64,000 bases of DNA, taken from Salinicola tamaricis (GTDB lineage: Bacteria; Pseudomonadota; Gammaproteobacteria; Pseudomonadales; Halomonadaceae). The stretch is taken from positions 1,488,001-1,552,000 of the forward strand of contig NZ_CP023559.1 of assembly GCF_003006155.1 (NCBI RefSeq), read 5' to 3'. Shown one piece after another: positions 10,077 through 18,461 of this stretch; the stretch's first letter is position 1, and each line of letters opens with the position of its first letter. Position numbers and translations under genes: made by a program. The notes beneath the pieces were generated by a model. It was given only the letters and a program-made list of their open reading frames with translations, was not told where the DNA came from and did no database searches.

Positions 10077-10102
10077 TGAAACGCGGCCCCAAGGGGCCGC
10101 GT
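10077..10102 (-). terminator. Strong hairpin terminating the OmpA-type lipoprotein gene
   Basis: ACGCGGCCCC and GGGGCCGCGT pair perfectly over 10 bp with a 2-nt loop. On the minus strand the stem is followed by TTCACGTTC, a short weak T-tract, 22 bp after the stop of the upstream gene. Confidence 0.6.
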
Positions 10103-10124
10103 CATCCCACCGATCGATACGTGA

Positions 10125-10823
10125 TCAGGACTGCTGCGTCGGCGTCAGCGTGATCTCGACACGACGGTTCTGGGCCCGCCCGGCATCGGTGTCATTGCTC
10201 GCCACCGGGTGGCTCTCGCCGTAACCCACTGCACTGATGCGCCCGGACGCGACACCGCCCTGCTCGAGGTAGCTCGCCACCGCCTGCGCCCGGCGCTCGG
10301 AGAGCTTCTGGTTGTAGCTCTCGGCGCCGGTGCTGTCGGTATAGCCGGCAACGCCGATGCGGGTGTCCGGATAGGCGCGCAGCACCGCATTGACGTCGTT
10401 GAGCGCCTGACGCGCCGGGGTCTGCAGCTCGCTCGAATCGAAGCCGAAGGTGACACTGCTGGGCATGTTGAGGATCAGGTTGTTGCCGTTGCGCTCGACC
10501 CCGATACCGGTGCCGTCGAGACGATTGCGCAGCTCCTTCTCCTGGGAGTCCATGTAGGCGCCAACGCCGCCACCGATTGCGGCACCGGTGGCCGCACCGA
10601 TCAACGCACGATCGCGGGTGCTGCTGCCGCCGTGACCGCTGAGCGCACCGACCACGGCCCCAGCCACGGCGCCGATTCCCGCGCCGCCCCAGGTGTTGGT
10701 GTTGCCGCTCTCCTGCTGGCCCTGCTGCTGCTGATAGCCGTCGTTGCTGGCACAGCCGCTGACACCCACGGCCACGGCGAGCGGCACGGCCAGCCACCAG
10801 GTCTTGTTCATCATCGTTTTCAT
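10125..10823 (-). CDS. OmpA-family lipoprotein with glycine-zipper region (YiaD-like)
   Basis: Outer-membrane lipoprotein of 232 residues tethered to peptidoglycan. The signal peptide ends in the lipobox VGVSGCAS (Cys ~24). Residues 45-95 are glycine-zipper-like (GAGIGAVAGAVVGALSG; GAATGAAIGGGVGAYM). The C-terminal half is an OmpA domain (VTFGFDSSEL; GYTDSTGAESYN; LSERRAQAVASYL; GRAQNRRVEITL), carrying the Asp and Arg that bind meso-diaminopimelate. GGAG lies about 10 nt before the ATG. The likely role is envelope integrity. Confidence 0.88.
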   Translation of the reverse strand: MKTMMNKTWWLAVPLAVAVGVSGCASNDGYQQQQGQQESGNTNTWGGAGIGAVAGAVVGALSGHGGSSTRDRALIGAATGAAIGGGVGAYMDSQEKELRNRLDGTGIGVERNGNNLILNMPSSVTFGFDSSELQTPARQALNDVNAVLRAYPDTRIGVAGYTDSTGAESYNQKLSERRAQAVASYLEQGGVASGRISAVGYGESHPVASNDTDAGRAQNRRVEITLTPTQQS

Positions 10824-10898
10824 GCGTGAATCGCTCCTTGCCCTGTGTCGCCGGGTCGACCGACGACGACGTTATGCCGTGACACGGCTCGCGAGGGG

Positions 10899-12098
10899 TC
10901 ACGCCTCGTCGAGCAGTGCCAGCAGATCATTCAAGAATAACAGTCCTTGCGGCGTCGCCTGCAGCCGCGACGGCGAGTCCACCAGCAGGCCTCGCTGCCG
11001 CGCCACGGCGAGACGCGGCGTCAACTCAGACAGCGCGCGCCCGGTATGGTTTTGCCAGTCGGCGAGATCGACCCCGTGGGTCAGCCGCAGCGCGTTCATC
11101 AGAAACTCCAGCGGCAGCGTCTCCTCATCGACCATACGCCCGCCGGCGACGAAGCCGCGCGGGTCGTTGGCACGGCGCAGATAGGCCTGCGGCTGACGCG
11201 TCTTCCAGCGTCGCTCGATCCGCAGCCCGCCGTCACCATCAGGCCGGCTCAGCTTGGCGTGGGCGCCGGCGCCGATCCCCAGATAGTCACCGAAGCGCCA
11301 GTAATTGAGATTGTGCCGTGCGGCGCGCCCGGGCTGGGCGTAGGCGGAGATTTCATAGCGCGAGAAGCCGGCCTCCTCGAGCAGGGCGTGGCCGGCATCC
11401 TGGATGTCCCACAGCCGCTCCTCGTCGGGCAGCGGCGGCGGCTGCGAGAAGAATTCGGTATTCGGCTCCAGGGTCAGCTGATACCAGGAGAGATGCGTCG
11501 GCGCCAACGCCAGCGCCTGCTCGATATCGGCCAGCGCCAGCGCCGTATCCTGCCCCGGCAGACCGTGCATCAGATCGAGATTGACGTTGTCGAACCCGGC
11601 GTCGCGCGCCAGCTGCATCGCCTGGACCGCCTCGTCACCGCTATGGATGCGTCCGAGTGCCGTCAACTGTGCGGGCTGGAAGCTCTGCACGCCGAGCGAC
11701 AGGCGATTGATTCCCGCCTCACGGTAACCGGCGAAACGCCCATGCTCGGTAGTGCCGGGGTTGGCCTCCAGGGTGATCTCGATATCCGCGGCAAAGACCA
11801 GCCGCTGGCGCAGCCCGGCGAACAGCTGATGATAGGCCTCGGGAGAGAACAGGCTGGGGGTACCGCCGCCGATGAAGATGCTGACGATCTCGCGCCCCTG
11901 CACCCATGCCAGGTCGGCGTCGAGATCCTCGAGCAGCGCAGCCACATAGGCCGCCTCTGGCAGGGCAGCGCCGTAGCCGACCCCGTGCGAGTTGAAATCG
12001 CAGTAGGGGCACTTACGCACGCACCAGGGCACGTGGATATAGAGCGCCAGCGGCGGCAGCCCGCCGGGCGCCGCCGCCACAGAGGGCTGTAGACTCAC
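10899..12098 (-). CDS. hemW: Radical SAM heme chaperone HemW
   Basis: Binds heme and transfers it to target proteins; older annotations call it oxygen-independent coproporphyrinogen oxidase. The 399-residue protein has the radical-SAM cluster motif CVRKCPYC (residues ~26-33) followed by FNSHG, then IFIGGGTPS and [10 protein letters not shown]-type SAM-binding motifs (here ITLEANPGT). The extra cysteine typical of true HemN was not seen. It overlaps rdgB by 4 nt (ATGA), so the two are translationally coupled, the usual order in gammaproteobacteria. Confidence 0.92.
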   Translation of the reverse strand: MSLQPSVAAAPGGLPPLALYIHVPWCVRKCPYCDFNSHGVGYGAALPEAAYVAALLEDLDADLAWVQGREIVSIFIGGGTPSLFSPEAYHQLFAGLRQRLVFAADIEITLEANPGTTEHGRFAGYREAGINRLSLGVQSFQPAQLTALGRIHSGDEAVQAMQLARDAGFDNVNLDLMHGLPGQDTALALADIEQALALAPTHLSWYQLTLEPNTEFFSQPPPLPDEERLWDIQDAGHALLEEAGFSRYEISAYAQPGRAARHNLNYWRFGDYLGIGAGAHAKLSRPDGDGGLRIERRWKTRQPQAYLRRANDPRGFVAGGRMVDEETLPLEFLMNALRLTHGVDLADWQNHTGRALSELTPRLAVARQRGLLVDSPSRLQATPQGLLFLNDLLALLDEA

Positions 12099-12697
12099 GC
12101 CGTCAGCCGCGCGATCAGCGCCTGCAGGGCGCGGCCGCGGTGACTCAGGCGGTTTTTCTCCTCGGCGCTCAGCTCGGCGACGCTTGCACTACACTCCGGC
12201 ACCCAGAACAGCGGATCGTAGCCGAAACCGCCCTCACCCCGCGGATAGGCGAGAATATCGCCCGGCCAATCCTGCTGGACAATGATCGGCACCGGGTCGT
12301 CGGCGTGACGCAGGTAGACCAGTACACACCAGTAGCGCGCCCCGCGCTGGCCCTCGGGCACCTCGCGAAGCGCGCTCAGCAGCTTGTCGTTGTTGGCACG
12401 GTCGCTCTTGGGCTCCCCGGCATAACGCGCGGAGTAGATCCCTGGGGCGCCGTTGAGCGCATCCACTGCCAGACCGGAGTCGTCAGCCAGGGCAGGGCCG
12501 CCGCTGGCGCGGGCCGCCGCGCGCGCCTTGAGCAGGGCATTTTCGACGAAGGTCAGGCCGGTCTCCTCGACGTCATCGACGCCGAACTCGGCCTGGGCTC
12601 GGACACGAAACCCCAGCGGCCCGAGAAGCTGTTGAAACTCGGCCAGTTTTCCCGGGTTACCGCTGGCGACGACGAGATCTTGTGGAGTGGCGGTCAT
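12095..12697 (-). CDS. rdgB: Non-canonical purine NTP pyrophosphatase RdgB (Ham1)
   Basis: Hydrolyses dITP, XTP and related deaminated purine nucleotides to monophosphates, keeping them out of nucleic acids. At 200 residues it has the expected size. [14 protein letters not shown] is the N-terminal nucleotide-binding motif, [15 protein letters not shown] the catalytic aspartate region, and [11 protein letters not shown] and [10 protein letters not shown] the conserved C-terminal motifs. It is the first gene of the rdgB-hemW pair. Confidence 0.94.
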   Translation of the reverse strand: MTATPQDLVVASGNPGKLAEFQQLLGPLGFRVRAQAEFGVDDVEETGLTFVENALLKARAAARASGGPALADDSGLAVDALNGAPGIYSARYAGEPKSDRANNDKLLSALREVPEGQRGARYWCVLVYLRHADDPVPIIVQQDWPGDILAYPRGEGGFGYDPLFWVPECSASVAELSAEEKNRLSHRGRALQALIARLTA

Positions 12698-13144
12698 GCG
12701 CGTCTTCCTGCCAAAAGCCCCATTCTACGGGCCGCACGGAAGCGGGTATAGCGTTGGCGAGGAGCGCGGTATGAGCACATCCCGGCCCGCCGCCGGGCGG
12801 GTTCCCCGGGGATGATGAAAAGCTCATCGATTGGCGTGCACACCCTCATTTGCCGGCAGCAAACTCGGCTGTTTTTTCTCCACCAGGAAGCAGGAAATTC
12901 TCCAGTACCTGCCAAAAAATCCCTGCAACCGTCTGTATTTTACATTTTTTTGAAAACTGCGGCGCGCTAAAAAGGCGCCGAGGTGTCACGTTTCGAAAAC
13001 CTCGATGTCCTATATTTACAAGGCAAAGGTTTTATTAACACTATTGGGCTCCGGTACTAGAGACCGGCCATGAGCCTCGTGCCCAAGGAAACACAACTAA
13101 ACCTGTAGAAGACTAATTAGAAACCCGATACAAGGGATCAGACC
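12698..13144. promoter_or_regulatory. AT-rich divergent control region between rdgB and a LuxR-type gene
   Basis: This 447-bp gap is clearly richer in A+T than its surroundings from about 12880 on. Within it GGCGC-N9-GCGCC (12961-12979) and CGAGGT...ACCTCG (12979-13004) form adjacent hairpins, followed by TATATT at 13011, a possible -10 element without a good -35. No protein-coding frame is recognisable. A long leader fits a regulator under complex control; the exact start sites cannot be read. Confidence 0.4.
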
Positions 13145-13822
13145 ATGAACACTGACACCACCGACATCGTACTTGTAACGGACTGTAACTCACAGTCCGT
13201 TCTATTCCTAGACTATATCCACCAAAAGACCGGTTGTAGGGTCTCTGCGCTCAATCCTCAGGAGCGTTTCCTGATGCCCGAGGGCAGGCGCGCCCTGGTG
13301 CTGCTCGATGGCGACCACGTCAACGAGAAGGATCTGCTGGTGTGGAACACCCGTGCAGAGGAGAACAAGGCCATCGTGCTGTCGGCCTTCAACGTACGCG
13401 ACAACAAGCAGGTCATGGAGCTGCTGATCGGCATCCACCTGCGCGGGGTGTTTTATCGGCAGGACAATCTCGAGCTGATCTGTAAAGGTATTGTCAAACT
13501 TCTCGAGGGCGAGCTGTGGATTTCACGCCCGCTCTCGGCGATGCTGATCGACTTCTACCGCCGTCAGCAGGTCAATACCTATCGCCCGGTCTGCGGGCTG
13601 ACACGACGCGAGCTCGAGATCGTGACACTGCTGGTCTCCGGCGCCAGCAATACCGAGATCGCCGAAAAGCTCTTCGTCAGCGAGCATACGGTGAAGTCGC
13701 ATCTCTACAATCTGTTCCGCAAGATCAACGTCCACAACCGTATCCAGGCCACCAACTGGGCGCGCCAGAACCTGGGCACGATTCCGGTGATGGCCTCGCG
13801 CTACGCCAACGGACGTCGCTGA
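13145..13822 (+). CDS. CsgD-like LuxR-family transcriptional regulator
   Basis: DNA-binding regulator of 225 residues. The last ~65 form a LuxR helix-turn-helix (LTRRELEIVTLLVSGASNTEIAEKLFVSEHTVKSHLYNLF overall, with the recognition helix at HTVKSHL). The N-terminal ~145 residues resemble a degenerate receiver domain as in CsgD (LVTDCNSQSVLFLDYI at the start), without an obvious phosphoacceptor aspartate. CsgD-type proteins control curli, cellulose and biofilm formation in enterobacteria; whether that holds here is unknown, as no matrix genes are nearby. It has a long AT-rich upstream region. Confidence 0.75.
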   Translation: MNTDTTDIVLVTDCNSQSVLFLDYIHQKTGCRVSALNPQERFLMPEGRRALVLLDGDHVNEKDLLVWNTRAEENKAIVLSAFNVRDNKQVMELLIGIHLRGVFYRQDNLELICKGIVKLLEGELWISRPLSAMLIDFYRRQQVNTYRPVCGLTRRELEIVTLLVSGASNTEIAEKLFVSEHTVKSHLYNLFRKINVHNRIQATNWARQNLGTIPVMASRYANGRR

Positions 13823-13844
13823 CCCCCGGATACTCCCGTACGAC

Positions 13845-13878
13845 CCGCCGGGGCGTGGCTCCCGCCACACACCCCGGC
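13845..13878. terminator. Hairpin between convergent genes, possible bidirectional terminator
   Basis: CCGCCGGGG and CCCCGGCGG pair, with an inner GTGG/CCAC stem after one mismatch. It lies in the 72-bp gap between two convergent stop codons. There is no T-tract on either side, so termination efficiency is uncertain. Confidence 0.45.
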
Positions 13879-13894
13879 GGACTCTCCGTTCGGC

Positions 13895-15475
13895 TCAGTG
13901 CAGCCGCATGCGCTCCTGGATCAGCGAAGCCAGGGTCAGGTTGGCATCGGCCGCCGTGGTGTCCAGATGCACCAGGTAGCTGATCTCGTCGTCGGCGAAC
14001 GGCTCGAAGCGCTCGAGCTGGTGGTCGAGGATCGCCAGGCTGGTTTCGGATGGCTCGCCGCTGCGGCGGGCGCGCTTGACGATGCGCGCACGCAGGGTGG
14101 CGTGATCGGCCTCGAAGCTCACCATCAATACCGGCAGCCCGCGGCGCTCGGCCTCGAAACGCAGTAGCTTGCGCTGTTCGCGCAGCAGGCAGGTGGCGTC
14201 GATGCACGCCGGTAGCCCCGACTCCAGCACGCTGCCAGCCAGCTCGGCCAGGCGCTGGTAGGTCTGCGCGGTGGCAGCCTCACCATAGACCTCGTCAGCG
14301 TCTGCGGGTGCCGCGCTGAAGTCGAACAGGCGCTTGCGCTCGACGTCGGAGCGGATGCGCACGCCGCCCAGACGGCGCACGATCTCCTCGGTGAAGCGGC
14401 TCTTGCCGCTGCCCGACACGCCCACGGCAAGGATCAGGTAGGGAAAGCGGAACTCGCTGTACGCCCGCGCCATCGCCAGATAGCGCCGGAACACCTCGAG
14501 CGGCTCCCCCTCGGGCAGGTCGTCGATGCGCCCGGCGTCGTGGTCGCGGATCAGCTCGATGCGCGCCCGCAGCAGTGCCCGGTAGCGCTTGTAGAAGTCG
14601 AGCAGGCGCACCACCGGGTAGTCGCCGGAAAGTTCGAGATAGCGGTTGAGCGCGTGGTGGGCGAATTCCCGCTCGCCGCGCGCCTCCAGATCCATGATCA
14701 AGAACGCCAGCTCGCAGGCAACGTCGCACCAGCGCAGGCGCTCGTTGAACTCGATGCCGTTGAACAGGATTGCCTTGCCTTCGAAGCGCACCGCGTTGCC
14801 GAGATGGATATCACCATGGCTCTCGCGGATGAAGCCGTCGCGGCGCCGCGCCGCCAGCAGCGGCTCGAGCCGGGCGAAGCTCTCCAGCGTCAGCGTCTTG
14901 ACGCACTCGAGCTCGGCGCGGTCCTCGCTCGTTTGACCGATCGCTTGCTGATCGAGCAGCGACTCGATCAGCTCGAACTCCTCCACCAGCATCTGGCGGG
15001 TATGCGCCGGCGAACCGTAGGGGCTGTCGTCGGCGATGCGTGGCGCCGACTCGTGCAGCGCCACCAACTGGTCGATCAGGTCGTCGAGCAGCTCCACCGA
15101 CAGCTCGCCGCTGGCCTGCAGCGAGCTCAGCAGATGGCGGTTGCTGAACTGGCGCATCTTGACCGCATACTCGATCGGCGCGCTGTCGTCGTTGACCCGC
15201 GGCGCCTCCTCGCTGCCGGAGATGGCGACACAGCCCAGGTAGAGCGCCGGCGCCACACGCCGGTTGAGCTCGACCTCCTGCTCGCACAGCCGCCGACGCT
15301 TGTCGAGGCTGGAGAAGTCGAGGAAGGTGCCGTAGTCCAGCGACTTCTTGATCTTGTAGGCGTAATCGCCGGTCAGCACCACCCAGGAGATGGGGGTCTC
15401 GAATACGTCGATGGCACCGACCGGATGGTCGAAGCAGTCACTCTCCTTGAGTGCCTGGATCAGCGCTCGGCTCAT
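13895..15475 (-). CDS. Aminoglycoside-phosphotransferase-like/P-loop ATPase fusion protein
   Basis: A 526-residue two-domain protein of unknown function. The N-terminal ~330 residues are kinase-like with the APH catalytic loop HGDIHLGN and a downstream FNERLRWCDVACELAFL region, although the start (GDYAYKIKKS) is diverged. The C-terminal ~180 residues are a P-loop kinase (GVSGSGKSRF, Walker A; ACIDATCLLREQR further on). GGGAG precedes the ATG. Such fusions are common in proteobacteria; antibiotic resistance should not be inferred. It starts 34 bp after the hemL stop and is probably cotranscribed with it. Confidence 0.8.
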   Translation of the reverse strand: MSRALIQALKESDCFDHPVGAIDVFETPISWVVLTGDYAYKIKKSLDYGTFLDFSSLDKRRRLCEQEVELNRRVAPALYLGCVAISGSEEAPRVNDDSAPIEYAVKMRQFSNRHLLSSLQASGELSVELLDDLIDQLVALHESAPRIADDSPYGSPAHTRQMLVEEFELIESLLDQQAIGQTSEDRAELECVKTLTLESFARLEPLLAARRRDGFIRESHGDIHLGNAVRFEGKAILFNGIEFNERLRWCDVACELAFLIMDLEARGEREFAHHALNRYLELSGDYPVVRLLDFYKRYRALLRARIELIRDHDAGRIDDLPEGEPLEVFRRYLAMARAYSEFRFPYLILAVGVSGSGKSRFTEEIVRRLGGVRIRSDVERKRLFDFSAAPADADEVYGEAATAQTYQRLAELAGSVLESGLPACIDATCLLREQRKLLRFEAERRGLPVLMVSFEADHATLRARIVKRARRSGEPSETSLAILDHQLERFEPFADDEISYLVHLDTTAADANLTLASLIQERMRLH

Positions 15476-15509
15476 GCCGGGTCTCCCTGTCGATGGCGGC
15501 GCGGTCGGC

Positions 15510-16791
15510 TCACCGGGCCATGGCCGCGAACGCACGCTCGCTGGCCAGCAAGTGGTCTGGATGTCGTCGTGCGTATGCGCGCTCGACATGAAGCCGGCCT
15601 CGAAAGCCGATGGCGCCAGATAGACACCGGACGCCAGCATCTGGGTGAAGAAGTCGCGGAACGCCTGGGCGTCACAAGCCATGGTCTGGCCGAAGTTGTC
15701 GACCCGCTGCTGGGCGGTGAAGAAGAGCCCGAACATGCCACCGGCACGCTGGGTGATCAACCCACCCCGGCTTCTCTGGCCCGCGCCTCGAGCCCGTCGC
15801 AGAGGGTCTCGACCCGGGTCGCCAGGGCATCGTGGAAGCCCGGCTGGCGCACCTTCTCGAGCAGCGCGATGCCCGCCGCCATGGCCAGCGGGTTACCCGA
15901 CAGCGTGCCCGCCTGGTAGACCGGCCCCAGCGGCGAGATCTGGCTCATGATCTCACGCTTGCCGCCGAACGCACCCACCGGCATACCGCCACCGACGATC
16001 TTGCCCAGGCAGGTGAGGTCCGGTGTTACGCCGAAGTGCGCCTGAGCCCCGCCGAGGGCAACCCGGAAACCGGTCATCACCTCATCGAAGATCAGCACGC
16101 TGGCATGACGGTCGCACACCTCGCGCAGCGCCTCGAGGAAGCCAGGACGCGGCGGAATCAGGTTCATGTTGCCGGCCACCGGCTCGACGATGATGCAGGC
16201 GATCTCATCGCCTAGCGACTCGAAGCACTCGTGTACCGCCTCGATATCATTGTAGGGCAGCGTCAGGGTGTGCTCGGCGAGCGCCGCCGGTACCCCGGGG
16301 GAGCTCGGCTCACCGTGGGTCAGCGCACCGGAGCCGGCCTTGACCAGGCGAGTCGGAGTGGCCGTGGTAGTTGCCCTCGAACTTGACGATCTTGTCACGC
16401 CCGGTATAGCCACGCGCCAGGCGGATCGCCGACATGGTCGCCTCGGTGCCCGAATTGACCATGCGCACCATATCGATGGACGGCATGATCTCGCAGATCA
16501 GATCAGCCATGGTGTCTCGATCGCGGTCGGCGTGCCGAAGGAGAGCCCGTTGTCGAGACGCTCGCGCACCGCACCGAGCACGTCCGGGTCGGCGTGGCCG
16601 GTGATCATCGGCCCCCAGGAACCGACGTAGTCGATGTAGCGCTTGCCCTCGACATCGAACAGATAGGCCCCCTGGGCACGCTCGACGAAGATCGGCGAGC
16701 GCGACATCCCCTTGAAGGCGCGTACGGGAGAATTGACGCCGCCCGGAATGTGGCGGCAAGCACGTTCGAAGAGTTCGGCGGAGGTCGTCAT
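15510..16791 (-). CDS. hemL: Glutamate-1-semialdehyde 2,1-aminomutase (four frame breaks)
   Basis: PLP enzyme converting glutamate-1-semialdehyde to 5-aminolevulinate, the first committed tetrapyrrole precursor in the C5 pathway. All family blocks are present: [60 protein letters not shown] with the PLP lysine, and [15 protein letters not shown] at the C-terminus. They lie in different frames, joined by adding one base near 16511, 16345, 15765 and 15556. The end then reads [13 protein letters not shown], a plausible HemL C-terminus. The start at 16791 gives the usual length; ATG 16809, overlapping the thiE stop, is an alternative. The gene is essential, so the breaks are most likely base-calling errors. 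Confidence 0.85.
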
Positions 16792-16808
16792 GAGGTCATT
16801 TCTACCCA

Positions 16809-17495
16809 TCAGCAGTTACGGAATTCACAAATCGGTGCCAGCCGCGCATCGAGCGCGCGTACCGCGGCGGCGATATCGGGGCTGGCGAAGATGGCGTTGA
16901 CCACCGCCAGCAACTCGGCGCCGGCATCCCGCGCGGCGCCGATGGTGGCCGCTTCGATACCGCCGATCGCCACCCGCGGCAGGCCAAAGCGGGCGGCCTC
17001 GCCGAGCACGGAGAGCGGTGCCGGCGGCGCCTCGGGCTTGGTGCGCGAGGCGAAGAAGCGGCCGAAAGCGAGATAGCTGGCGCCGGCACCGGCGGCCTGC
17101 GCGGCCAGCGTCAGCGAGGCGTGGCAGGTGGCGCCGATGATCGCGGTATCGCCCAGCCGCTGGCGGGCCAGGGCCAGCGGCGTGTCCTGCTGGCCCAGGT
17201 GCAGCCCGACCCGCTCGCCCCAACGCTGCTGCAGGCGTTCGGCCAGGGCCAGGTCGTCGTTGACGATCAGCGTCACCCCGAAGCGTTCGCACAGCGCCGC
17301 CAGCGCCGTGGCCTGACGCCAGCGGCGCTCGGCATCCGCCGACTTGTCACGGTACTGCAGCAGCACCACGCCTGCCGCCAGCGCCTGTTCGCAGGCTGCC
17401 AGCAGCGTGCGGTCGTCGGCCAGCAGCTGGCTGTCGGTGATCGCGTAGAGCCCTCGGGGCAGCGCCCCTAGCCTACCGTCAGGCGGTATCGACAT
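16809..17495 (-). CDS. thiE: Thiamine-phosphate synthase ThiE
   Basis: Couples hydroxymethylpyrimidine pyrophosphate with thiazole phosphate to give thiamine phosphate. The protein has about 228 residues in a TIM-barrel fold: GLYAITD at the start, LLQYRDKSA (pyrimidine site), [10 protein letters not shown] (pyrophosphate/Mg site), [18 protein letters not shown] and VAIGGI. The start at 17495 has GGAG 7 nt upstream and lies 2 nt after the thiD stop; the frame is open further upstream inside thiD. Order thiD-thiE-hemL. Confidence 0.92.
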   Translation of the reverse strand: MSIPPDGRLGALPRGLYAITDSQLLADDRTLLAACEQALAAGVVLLQYRDKSADAERRWRQATALAALCERFGVTLIVNDDLALAERLQQRWGERVGLHLGQQDTPLALARQRLGDTAIIGATCHASLTLAAQAAGAGASYLAFGRFFASRTKPEAPPAPLSVLGEAARFGLPRVAIGGIEAATIGAARDAGAELLAVVNAIFASPDIAAAVRALDARLAPICEFRNC

Positions 17496-17497
17496 TG

Positions 17498-18325
17498 TCA
17501 CTCCAGCGTGGCATCGAAGTCGGGCGCCCGCCACACCCGGTCAGGCAGATACTGCCCCCGGCCCAGCGCCAGACCGTGATCGAGGGTATCCCAAGTGAAG
17601 CGCTGCGCCTGGGCGCAGGCCCCGGCCAGCCCTTCACCGGCGGCGAGCCGGGTGGCCAGCGCCGAAGCCAGGGTGCAACCAGAGCCGTGGTAGTCCGCGG
17701 GTAGCCGCGGCCACTGCCACTGACGGTTGAGCTCCGGGGTGTGCAACGTATGTACCACATGCCCAGCGGCCGGCTCGCCCTCCAGCGGGTCGGTGCCGGT
17801 GACCAGCACCGCGGCACAGCCGAGCGACATCACCTCGACCACCTGGGCGACCTCGTCAGCCGCCGGCTGCGTGGCCAGCAGCGACAGCTCTCGCCGGTTG
17901 GGAGTCAAGATATCCACAAGAGGTAGCAGACGATGGCGGATGTCAGCGGCCAGACCGGGTGTGGATAACTCAGAGCCACTACCGCTGGCGATCACCGGAT
18001 CGACGACCAGCGGAATGCCGGGGCGCATGCGCGCCACGTCGATGACCGCCGCCAGTACTTCGGCGTCAGGGATCAGACCCACCTTGATCGCGGCAATGCG
18101 GAAATCCTCGAACAGCGCACGGGCAGCGCGGCGGATGAAGTCACCGCTACACGGTTCGACCGCGTGTACGTCGCGGGTCGACTGCACGGTCATCGCGGTG
18201 GGGATGGTGACCGGCCAGCCGCCGCAGCCGCGCACCGCCTCGGCGTCTGCCACCAGCCCGGCGCCACCGCTGGGATCATGCCCTGCCAGCACCAGCACCA
18301 CCGGCTTGTCTTCATAACGGATCAT
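17498..18325 (-). CDS. thiD: Hydroxymethylpyrimidine/phosphomethylpyrimidine kinase ThiD
   Basis: Phosphorylates hydroxymethylpyrimidine and its monophosphate in thiamine synthesis. About 275 residues of the ribokinase superfamily: [44 protein letters not shown] and the anion-hole motif [13 protein letters not shown] near the end. The ATG at 18325 follows GGGAGGGG; an in-frame GTG five codons upstream is weaker. No TPP riboswitch is recognisable in the 136 bp upstream. Confidence 0.92.
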   Translation of the reverse strand: MIRYEDKPVVLVLAGHDPSGGAGLVADAEAVRGCGGWPVTIPTAMTVQSTRDVHAVEPCSGDFIRRAARALFEDFRIAAIKVGLIPDAEVLAAVIDVARMRPGIPLVVDPVIASGSGSELSTPGLAADIRHRLLPLVDILTPNRRELSLLATQPAADEVAQVVEVMSLGCAAVLVTGTDPLEGEPAAGHVVHTLHTPELNRQWQWPRLPADYHGSGCTLASALATRLAAGEGLAGACAQAQRFTWDTLDHGLALGRGQYLPDRVWRAPDFDATLE

Positions 18326-18461
18326 CTGCCCCTCCCGCACCCGCTCAAGGGGGCCATTGCCGTGGTGTCGAGGTAGCCTGTCGATCGTCGCATGCGTGCT
18401 TTCCTCTTCACTCGCTATCCGTCCAGGCGCTATCTAGGCGCTATCGGGAACAAGCCTGCGC

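Noticed and set aside
13895-15475. Aminoglycoside resistance gene
   Set aside because: Only the generic APH-fold loop is present; the domain is fused to a P-loop kinase and belongs to a widespread group not linked to resistance.
13895-15760. A 621-residue protein joining a HemL C-terminus to the phosphotransferase/ATPase
   Set aside because: The fusion arises only because a missing base near 15556 removes the hemL stop. Restoring it gives the normal HemL end and a separate gene with its own GGGAG site.
18326-18461. TPP riboswitch before thiD
   Set aside because: The conserved CTGAGA and ACCTGATC elements are absent.
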